Source: Actinomycetota bacterium
Lineage (GTDB): Bacteria; Actinomycetota; Actinomycetes; S36-B12; UBA5976
Direction of reading: 5' to 3'
Assembly: GCA_947491175.1 (NCBI GenBank)
Contig: CANLIF010000016.1
Coordinates: 1-15,637, forward strand
DNA length: 15,637 nt
Shown here: piece by piece, positions 6,937-12,728 of the stretch
Layout: each line of letters begins with the position of its first letter
Position numbering within the stretch: position 1 is the first letter of the stretch
Made by a program: the position numbers and the translations under genes
The notes under the pieces: model-generated
What the model was told of the DNA's origin: nothing
The model's database searches: none
What the model saw: the letters and a program-made list of their open reading frames with translations, nothing else

Positions 6937-7842
6937 CTACCAGCCGCGCTCAGCCAGGCGATGTGGCACTGGAATGTCAGCAACGTTGATTCCAACCATT
7001 GCTTCGCCCAAGCCGCGTGATGCTTTTGCAATCTCGTCTGGGTTATCAAAGTGAAGTGTGGCCTGCACAATTGCGTTTGCCCGCTTTACTGGATCACCAG
7101 ACTTGAAAATACCAGAGCCAACAAAGACTCCATCGGCACCAAGTTGCATCATCATTGCTGCATCGGCAGGAGTCGCAATGCCACCGGCAGTAAACAAGAC
7201 CACCGGCAACTTGCCAGTTTCGGCAACTTCGCAAACTAAATCGTAAGGTGCTTGCAATTCCTTTGCGGCAACATAAAGTTCATCTTTAGTCATTGAAGAC
7301 AATCGGCGAATCTCACCCTTAATCGTGCGGATGTGTCCGGTTGCATTCGAAACATCTCCAGTTCCGGCTTCACCCTTGGAACGGATCATTGCGGCACCTT
7401 CGTTGATTCGGCGAAGCGCTTCACCAAGATTTGTAGCTCCACAAACGAAAGGCACAGTGAATGCCCACTTATCAATGTGGTTGATGTAATCAGCAGGAGT
7501 TAGAACTTCTGATTCGTCGATGTAGTCAACACCAAGGCTTTGAATAACTTGAGCTTCCACAAAATGCCCGATGCGAGCCTTAGCCATAACTGGAATTGAA
7601 ACTGCCTGGATGATCTCGTCGATCATGTCTGGATCAGACATGCGAGCTACACCACCTTGCGCACGAATGTCCGCCGGTACGCGCTCAAGCGCCATTACTG
7701 CAATTGCGCCAGAGTCTTCCGCGATTTTGGCTTGCTCTACATTAACAACGTCCATAATGACGCCGCCTTTGAGCATGTCAGCCATGCCGCGCTTGACGCG
7801 AGTAGTGCCGGTTACGCCTGTATTTGTTGCATCCGTTGCCAT
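6937..7842 (-). CDS. pdxS: pyridoxal 5'-phosphate synthase subunit PdxS
   Basis: Synthase subunit that builds PLP from ribose 5-phosphate, glyceraldehyde 3-phosphate and ammonia supplied by PdxT. The 301-residue (beta/alpha)8 barrel protein shows Asp31 (MDVVN), the imine-forming Lys88 in MAKARIGH, the second lysine Lys156 in RSKGEAGTGD, and phosphate-binding GSGIFKSGDP (242-251). The C-terminus PHRLAERGW is characteristic. The start is ATG at 7840-7842, with GAGG six bases upstream. The 58-bp leader contains two mutually exclusive hairpins, which hints at transcript-level control, although no PdxR site or promoter could be assigned. Confidence 0.97.
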   Translation of the reverse strand: MATDATNTGVTGTTRVKRGMADMLKGGVIMDVVNVEQAKIAEDSGAIAVMALERVPADIRAQGGVARMSDPDMIDEIIQAVSIPVMAKARIGHFVEAQVIQSLGVDYIDESEVLTPADYINHIDKWAFTVPFVCGATNLGEALRRINEGAAMIRSKGEAGTGDVSNATGHIRTIKGEIRRLSSMTKDELYVAAKELQAPYDLVCEVAETGKLPVVLFTAGGIATPADAAMMMQLGADGVFVGSGIFKSGDPVKRANAIVQATLHFDNPDEIAKASRGLGEAMVGINVADIPVPHRLAERGW

Positions 7843-7871
7843 GTTGATCCTCTAGGGTTTCTTAGTTTTTT

Positions 7872-7904
7872 CCCAAGTCTAGCGAGCCTTGGGCTTTTCG
7901 CTAG
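7872..7904 (-). promoter_or_regulatory. two mutually exclusive hairpins in the pdxS leader
   Basis: Hairpin A pairs 7879-7885 with 7898-7904 (CTAGCGA/TCGCTAG), with an inner GCC/GGC stem (7886-7888 with 7892-7894) and a three-base bulge. It includes the stop codon of the upstream gene. Hairpin B pairs 7872-7877 with 7888-7893 (CCCAAG/CTTGGG). A and B share bases, so only one can form at a time. On the minus strand the sequence after hairpin B is A-rich, not U-rich, so neither is a standard terminator of the operon. A regulatory role is inference. Confidence 0.4.
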
Positions 7905-8443
7905 CCGAATAAGGCAGATGGGATCTGGACATCTAAATCCACAGGCACTGGTGGATTGGCGCGGCCAGCCAACCTGAAAAACCTAACTAAAAATTGCTCT
8001 CTAATCTCAAGGCAATCACGCACCGCATCGGTATGGAATTGTTGGCTCATTTTGATGCGTTCTGATACCTGCAACAACTCATCTAGTAGCAACGATGCAT
8101 GTTGGTTGCAACGGATTTCGTTGACCTCCTCGGGATCATTGAGCGTCATTACCAAAATGTTTGTTAATTCGTCTTCAACCTGAGTTCTCTGGGGCGAAGA
8201 AACTTCCTGCAGAATTAGCGCCTCATGAGCAGCCTGTCCCCAAAGCACGCAAAGCGCTGGGTCAATTCCAGGTACGGCAGCTAACTCGGCCGCAATGCCC
8301 CCGCGTCGAAGGAGTTGACCGTGAAGGGCGAGTTCGGTGACTTCAATTCGATGGTGCAGTCGATCCAACCGACCAGCCTGATACGACAGATACCAAATCG
8401 CAAATGCAATAGCAACTATGACAATAATCGACTGACTACTCAT
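7901..8443 (-). CDS. LemA-like single-span membrane protein, function unknown
   Basis: A 180-residue protein with one N-terminal membrane segment (about 5-20), then a charged helical stretch RLDRLHHRIE...LHGQLLRRGGIAAELA (about 25-55), and a mostly helical remainder with a proline-rich end (PPVPVDLDVQIP). The RLDRLH...QLLRR pattern recalls the LemA-like membrane proteins that other actinobacteria carry between pimA and pdxS, so I infer orthology by motif and position. The rest is not a clear LemA match. The start is ATG at 8441-8443 with GGAG six bases upstream, and it overlaps the pimA stop by one base. Placement with lipid-mannoside genes suggests a membrane-linked role, but no biochemical function can be given. 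Confidence 0.7.
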   Translation of the reverse strand: MSSQSIIVIVAIAFAIWYLSYQAGRLDRLHHRIEVTELALHGQLLRRGGIAAELAAVPGIDPALCVLWGQAAHEALILQEVSSPQRTQVEDELTNILVMTLNDPEEVNEIRCNQHASLLLDELLQVSERIKMSQQFHTDAVRDCLEIREQFLVRFFRLAGRANPPVPVDLDVQIPSALFG

Positions 8444-9630
8444 TAATCACTCCGTGACTCTGGGGTAATTCGACCGCGACCAAGTCGACCAATCATTTGT
8501 CCAGTTAAGTCAGGTTCCACTTTTACACCTGACACCCGAATTGATTCGTAAACGTCCACAATTCGTGTTGCCACTACTGACCAGTCAAATTCTGCGACTC
8601 GAGATTTACCTTGAACACTTAACTCGGCACGTTGAATTGGGTCGGCCAGTAAATCTGAAACTACTTTGGCCAGATCAGTTGAGTTTTCATTTTCGAAAGT
8701 TAATCCAGCTCTGCCATGGTCCAGCACTCGAGAAAAAGCTTCAAGATTACTCGCGATAACTGGTGTGCCAGTCGCCATCGCCTCAAGCAAAACGATCCCA
8801 AACGATTCGCCGCCGGTGTTTGGCGCTACATAGATAGTTCCTGATGCCAGCACGCTGGCTTTGTCTTGCGGCGCAATCATTCCCAACAACGTCACACTTG
8901 CCCGATCTTCCCGCGAAAGTGATTTCAAAGTATTGGCGGGTTCACCTGGGCCTGCGATAAGTAATCGCACGTTTGGATGATTGCGTCGGATTTCTGGATA
9001 CGCATCGACTAGAACTGACAAACCTTTGCGTGGTTCATCTCCTCTACCCAAGAACACAATCGAAAGATTTGCGCCTGGCCAACCAAACATTGGCTTGGCG
9101 TTGCAAAAAGCGCGAACATCAACTCCGTTAGGGATTACCACGGCGTCGCCATCTACGTGCTTGATTAAAGTCGTTCTAGCTGCTTCACTAACTGCGATTC
9201 GAGCAGAAACTTTTTCCATTGCAGTTTGGGCAAGTTTTGAAAGCGTTAACATCATGCGAGATTTATCCATCGATGAATGCCAAGTCGCGACAATTGGACC
9301 TTTTGCTGCCCAGCAAGCAAGTACGGAAAGACTTGGCGCCAGCGGTTCATGTACATGAAGTACATCGAACTCCCCTTCCTCAACCCATTTAGAAATTTTG
9401 CGAGCAGCTATTGGCCCGAAACTTAATCTGGCTACCGAGCCGTTGTACTTAACAGCTCTTGGCTTACCTGTTGAGACCACATAGTCAGGCAAAAGTTCAT
9501 CAAATTCTGCTGGGGCCAAAACGCTTACATAATGACCCATTCGAATTAATGCTTCGGCTAAATCTGCAACGTGAGCACTAACTCCCCCTGGGATGTCCCA
9601 TGAGTACGGACAAACAATTCCAATTCTCAT
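8443..9630 (-). CDS. pimA: phosphatidylinositol alpha-mannosyltransferase PimA
   Basis: GT4-family, GT-B fold enzyme that transfers the first mannose from GDP-mannose to phosphatidylinositol on the inner face of the membrane. The 395-residue protein follows mycobacterial PimA closely: MRIGIVCPYSWDIPGGV at the N-terminus with the GGV loop (15-17), YNGSVARL (62-69), His118 in TWHSS, Arg196 and Lys202 in FLGRGDEPRKG, and the EX7E-type motif GGESFGIVLLEA (273-284, Glu275 and Glu283). The C-terminal tail (about 365-395) is polar and variable. The ATG overlaps the patA stop as ATGA (9627-9630). With pgsA and patA it forms a PI-mannoside block; other acyl-glycerol mannosyltransferases are possible but less likely given the motif detail. 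Confidence 0.93.
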   Translation of the reverse strand: MRIGIVCPYSWDIPGGVSAHVADLAEALIRMGHYVSVLAPAEFDELLPDYVVSTGKPRAVKYNGSVARLSFGPIAARKISKWVEEGEFDVLHVHEPLAPSLSVLACWAAKGPIVATWHSSMDKSRMMLTLSKLAQTAMEKVSARIAVSEAARTTLIKHVDGDAVVIPNGVDVRAFCNAKPMFGWPGANLSIVFLGRGDEPRKGLSVLVDAYPEIRRNHPNVRLLIAGPGEPANTLKSLSREDRASVTLLGMIAPQDKASVLASGTIYVAPNTGGESFGIVLLEAMATGTPVIASNLEAFSRVLDHGRAGLTFENENSTDLAKVVSDLLADPIQRAELSVQGKSRVAEFDWSVVATRIVDVYESIRVSGVKVEPDLTGQMIGRLGRGRITPESRSD

Positions 9631-10556
9631 GAAGTCTCCGGTGCAACATCAGACAAAACATTACCGAACACCAGATCTGGCCAAATTGGTTGTAGTTGAT
9701 GCCAGTTTTCCGGATGACTTCTAATGTGGTTTTCAAAATTTGCGGCTACGAGTTTTGTTATTTCTTGGGCTCGGCGTAACCGCTCTCGTCCCTCGACGGG
9801 AGTACGATCAAAAATTATTTCAGAGTCAAAAGAAATAACAAGAGTTTCGCCGTCGTACCAAGGTGCGCAAGTAAACAAAGGTCGTCCAGTATCGAGAGCT
9901 AATAGCGCGGCGCCAATTGGCAGTGAAGTGCTATGTCCAAAAAATTGATTCCCCATTCCGCTCTTGGCCACATCCCGATCACCTAGCAGCGCAACCAATC
10001 GACCTTGGATTATGTGTTGCCGCAAGAATTCGTAAGTTCCACCTTCGCCCGTCAATGGCATCAGGGTAATACCGCGCGATTCGCGGGCTTTTAGAAATTT
10101 CTGGAATACACCTTCGGGGCGAAGCCGTTCTGCAACAGTGCAGAGCGAGCCAAAGTAACGCGCCGCCCAAGCACCAGCCCAGTCCCAGTTAGCTAGATGT
10201 GGCAACGTCAGAACTGCTCCGCCAGATCTCAGCGCCTCAACAACTTGCATGGAATTTTCTGCGCGCACTCGATCAAGCAACTGTTCATCGGTCCACCTTG
10301 GCAACATAAATGTCTCACAGTAATACCTCATGTAACTTTGCATGTTTCGCAGACTGAGCGGCCTGATTCGAGAATCTTCTGGGCTGCATTCAAGAACCCG
10401 AGACAAATTTAATTCGAGTTGCTTGACCGAGCGTACTTCCCGGCGCCAGGTTATGTGCGCCGCTTTGTCGAACAAGAAATATGCCATTCGTGGAGGCATA
10501 ATCCAGAGTGCATTCCAACCTAACCAGAACACCAAGTCAACCAGTCGCGATTTCAA
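9627..10556 (-). CDS. patA: phosphatidylinositol mannoside acyltransferase (PatA type)
   Basis: Member of the lysophospholipid/lipid A (LpxL/HtrB-like) acyltransferase family, expected to acylate the mannose of PIM1/PIM2. The HX4D catalytic motif is HLANWD (His120, Asp125 in the chosen frame), and GDRD (192-195) is the second conserved block. The N-terminus has a hydrophobic, membrane-associating segment. I choose a TTG start at 10554-10556, which gives 309 residues: the TTG overlaps the pgsA stop as TTGA, and the resulting N-terminus (LVDLVFWLGWNALW) matches the family's usual start region. The next ATG would give 290 residues. The long open frame up to 10733 lies inside pgsA and is not credible. 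No clear ribosome binding site precedes the TTG, so translation probably depends on coupling. Confidence 0.88.
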   Translation of the reverse strand: MKSRLVDLVFWLGWNALWIMPPRMAYFLFDKAAHITWRREVRSVKQLELNLSRVLECSPEDSRIRPLSLRNMQSYMRYYCETFMLPRWTDEQLLDRVRAENSMQVVEALRSGGAVLTLPHLANWDWAGAWAARYFGSLCTVAERLRPEGVFQKFLKARESRGITLMPLTGEGGTYEFLRQHIIQGRLVALLGDRDVAKSGMGNQFFGHSTSLPIGAALLALDTGRPLFTCAPWYDGETLVISFDSEIIFDRTPVEGRERLRRAQEITKLVAANFENHIRSHPENWHQLQPIWPDLVFGNVLSDVAPETS

Positions 10557-11167
10557 ACTTTTAACACCAATTGCTTGCGAACGAAAATGATGCGTTGCAC
10601 CACAGTGATTGTTGAAACAATTGCAAGCAAGGCTAACGCATAAGGAACGACATCCACGAATAGCCCAGAAATCAAAAGCGCAATCCAAATTATTAGGTTG
10701 CGTTCCGCGCGTTCGGCAATGCCAACCGTGCACTTAGCATCAAGAGATTCGGCTTTGGCTCGCGCGTATGAAGTCATCAAACTCATAACCAGCGAAACAA
10801 TTCCAGCCACAACGGCCAATTGACTGTTACCGGCGTCTGCAGTTACATAGAAATAGATCAAGGCACAAATGACCGCCGAATCTGAGATGCGATCCAATGT
10901 GGAATCCAAAAATGCACCCCAAGCTCCCGAGGTACCGAGCATTCGGGCCATGGTGCCATCTAAGAGGTCAATCAAACTGAAAGCACCGAAGAGAATTGAT
11001 CCGATCAAGAAATTACCCTGCGCCAAGAAAACAACCGAAATGATGACGGTTGCCCCACATCCAAACCAAGTTATCCCGTCAGGAGTTGCCTTTAGGCGTA
11101 GCAACGTGCTGGCCACAGGATCTATGAACCGCGCCACAGAACGACGCGCGTTCGCGTTATCAAGCAC
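10553..11167 (-). CDS. pgsA: phosphatidylinositol phosphate synthase (CDP-alcohol phosphatidyltransferase)
   Basis: Integral membrane enzyme that joins CDP-diacylglycerol with inositol 1-phosphate to give PI phosphate. The 204 residues contain the full CDP-alcohol phosphotransferase signature: Asp67, Asp70-Gly71, Ala74-Arg75, Gly84, Asp88 and Asp92 (within IDLLDGTMARM and GAFLDSTLD). About six hydrophobic segments follow the family plan. The position directly before patA and pimA favours inositol phosphate as substrate over glycerol phosphate. The start is GTG at 11165-11167, preceded by AGAGGA with a 7-base gap. It is the first gene of its transcription unit because the gene on its 5' side is divergent. 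Its promoter must overlap the start of that gene, but I could not pick a convincing one. Confidence 0.9.
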   Translation of the reverse strand: MLDNANARRSVARFIDPVASTLLRLKATPDGITWFGCGATVIISVVFLAQGNFLIGSILFGAFSLIDLLDGTMARMLGTSGAWGAFLDSTLDRISDSAVICALIYFYVTADAGNSQLAVVAGIVSLVMSLMTSYARAKAESLDAKCTVGIAERAERNLIIWIALLISGLFVDVVPYALALLAIVSTITVVQRIIFVRKQLVLKV

Positions 11168-11218
11168 GATGAATTCCTCTTCTGACAGTTGGCCGCTACT
11201 ATTCGTAGGGATATGACG
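11168..11218. promoter_or_regulatory. short divergent spacer between pgsA and the plus-strand gene
   Basis: Only about 50 bases separate the two divergent starts. On the plus strand TACTAT (11197-11202) is a fair -10 element. Its transcript would begin near 11209, giving a nearly leaderless message for ATG 11213 or an AGGG-led one for ATG 11219. No -35 element lies at the right distance. On the minus strand the pgsA ribosome binding site AGAGGA is clear, and a TTGACT within the start of the plus-strand gene is a weak -35 candidate. The two promoters must overlap, so mutual interference is likely. Confidence 0.4.
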
Positions 11219-12223
11219 ATGTTACCGAGTCAAGGTGCACACTCTGGGTATCCGCACGTACTGATCTATGTAATTACTTCGGAAACTTCAGACCTATCGC
11301 AGGTTTACGCCAACATGGGGGCAAACCCTGTTAGCGACAAATCACCATTCGCCAGATTTGAAAAGTTTCCAAATCTGATTGCGATCGTGCACCGTCCCTC
11401 TCAGGCAGATCAAAGAATCCTGGCGTCTTGTGATGGTTTTGTAGCATCCTTGGACGGCGCTGCTGGCGTAGATCCATTACTTATTCAATTGTGGTCAGCT
11501 GCGCGCGATGCCACGCTACCGAGACATATTTTGGCATTCAATGTAGTTGACGGTCGCGCCGACTTTGATGAACTCTGCGCCATATCGAGTCGAGTTCTCG
11601 AGCCAGATCTACTGGTTCGATATCTTCCAATTGATTCAGATGATGAACTTTCGTTAACCGGCGTTTATGACATTCTCACTAGCGAGATTCATGCGCTAGT
11701 TGATTCTAAATGGATTACTAAAGCAGCTGATCCCGAGCACATTGCAATTACTAGCTCGGCGCGCGAAGATTTATTCGACCAATTGGCTTACTTGGGCTTA
11801 GACGATATGACGCTCGAAAATCATAAATCTGGTTTACCAATAAGTGTGACAAAACTGGAAACCGCCTGGTCACATCCAGACGTAGTAACGATTACTCCCA
11901 TTGATGATGGAATCGGAACTGGGACTTTCGGCAATTGGCTAATTACACTCAAGCCGGTTTGGCTTCCAGTCTTATCCGATGGCGAAATGGTTTGCGAAGC
12001 TTTCGAAACTAGTGAACGCATCGGCATTGCCATCACTGAAAACCTGGCCCGCATGTGGGGTGCTGGCTCAGATGAAAAACAATACGAAAAGATTTCAAGT
12101 GATTTGAATCCGATAGTTGTTCTCGAATCAAATCAAGTTGCAGTCTTTGCAAAGGACTTGACGCCAGGAAGTACGATCTCGACGGAGAACTCTGGTGCCT
12201 TCCTAGTCGCTCCAACTTTCTGA
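11219..12223 (+). CDS. degenerate EF-G2-like protein, apparently GTPase-dead
   Basis: A 334-residue acidic protein without signal peptide or membrane segment, and the only gene on the plus strand. Segments line up in order with actinobacterial EF-G2 (FusA2-like) translation GTPases: SLDGAAGVDPLLIQLW (78-93, like DAxxGVxxQTxxLW), LPRHILAFNVVDGRADFDEL (100-119, the G4 region), LPI...LTGVYDIL (136-153), SARE...YLGLDD (180-196), and ERIGIAITEN...NQVAVFAKDLTPGSTIS (266-321), which resembles the end of domain II. The P-loop region is replaced by IYVITSETSD, DTPG by HRPS and NKxD by NVVD, and domains III-V are absent. The frame is uninterrupted, which argues for a maintained protein. ATG 11219 has AGGG eight bases upstream; ATG 11213 and TTG 11189 are alternatives. 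It converges on and overlaps the HIT gene by 21 bases. The EF-G link is from remembered family patterns; the gene itself is secure. Confidence 0.6.
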   Translation: MLPSQGAHSGYPHVLIYVITSETSDLSQVYANMGANPVSDKSPFARFEKFPNLIAIVHRPSQADQRILASCDGFVASLDGAAGVDPLLIQLWSAARDATLPRHILAFNVVDGRADFDELCAISSRVLEPDLLVRYLPIDSDDELSLTGVYDILTSEIHALVDSKWITKAADPEHIAITSSAREDLFDQLAYLGLDDMTLENHKSGLPISVTKLETAWSHPDVVTITPIDDGIGTGTFGNWLITLKPVWLPVLSDGEMVCEAFETSERIGIAITENLARMWGAGSDEKQYEKISSDLNPIVVLESNQVAVFAKDLTPGSTISTENSGAFLVAPTF

Positions 12224-12721
12224 GAGCAGTAACCGCGTTTGTTCGATTAGTTCTGGTAAGACTTTTGTGCCGCCGATTATCGGCATGAAATTCAAATCTG
12301 CTGCCCAACGCGGAACAACATGTTGGTGAATGTGATCGGCGATACCCGCACCCGCTACATTGCCTTGATTCAGTCCAATGTTGAACCCAGCTGCATTAGA
12401 GACAGTTCGCAGAGTTCTCATTGCCTGCGCGGTAAGTTCTCCAAACTGAGTAACTTCCTCTGAAGTAAGTTCGTCGTATAACGGAACATGTCGATTTGTG
12501 CACACCAACAAATGACCACTGTTGTATGGATACTTGTTCATAACAACAAAAGTTGCACTTCGACGAACCACAATCAAACCTTCAGAATCAGAAACTCCCT
12601 GGGCGATGCAAAACGGGCAAGAGTCTGCGTCAAAATTTCCAGCTTGATCCACTAAGTATTCTTTGCGATGTGGCGCCCACAATCGGTCCCAAGCATGCGG
12701 TCCACGAGGATCAGTTGACAT
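12203..12721 (-). CDS. HIT-family protein, Ap4A phosphorylase-like
   Basis: Histidine-triad nucleotide-binding protein of 172 residues. The active-site triad is DHIHQHVVPRW, with His130, His132 and His134. CPFC (35-38) is a probable metal-binding pair, and YPYNSGHLLV (65-74) and GFNIGLNQG (112-120) are typical of the branch that includes M. tuberculosis Rv2613c, a diadenosine tetraphosphate phosphorylase. That gene also lies next to thrS and pgsA. I start at ATG 12719-12721, 7 bases after the thrS stop, because MSTDPRGPHAWDRLWAPHRKEY matches family N-termini; the open frame up to 12778 lies in thrS. Threonyl-tRNA synthetase can make Ap4A as a side product, so the pairing with thrS is sensible. 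The 3' end overlaps the convergent plus-strand gene. Confidence 0.9.
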   Translation of the reverse strand: MSTDPRGPHAWDRLWAPHRKEYLVDQAGNFDADSCPFCIAQGVSDSEGLIVVRRSATFVVMNKYPYNSGHLLVCTNRHVPLYDELTSEEVTQFGELTAQAMRTLRTVSNAAGFNIGLNQGNVAGAGIADHIHQHVVPRWAADLNFMPIIGGTKVLPELIEQTRLLLSESWSD

Positions 12722-12728
12722 CAAAGGC

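Noticed and set aside
7872..7904. Intrinsic terminator between the LemA-like gene and pdxS
   Set aside because: Stable stems are present, but the minus-strand sequence that follows is A-rich with no U-tract, and the genes look co-transcribed.
8981..9358. 125-codon plus-strand open frame antisense to pimA
   Set aside because: pimA has all its catalytic motifs across this stretch; the antisense frame shows no recognisable domain.
10557..10733. Upstream extension of patA to an ATG at 10733
   Set aside because: The extra 59 residues lie wholly inside pgsA in another frame, are rich in Cys and His and do not resemble acyltransferase N-termini; the TTG overlapping the pgsA stop fits better.
11219..12223. 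Reading the plus-strand gene as a frameshifted pseudogene of EF-G2
   Set aside because: The frame runs uninterrupted for 334 codons with balanced composition, and no leftover EF-G domain III-V sequence is seen on the plus strand after 12223, where the HIT gene begins.
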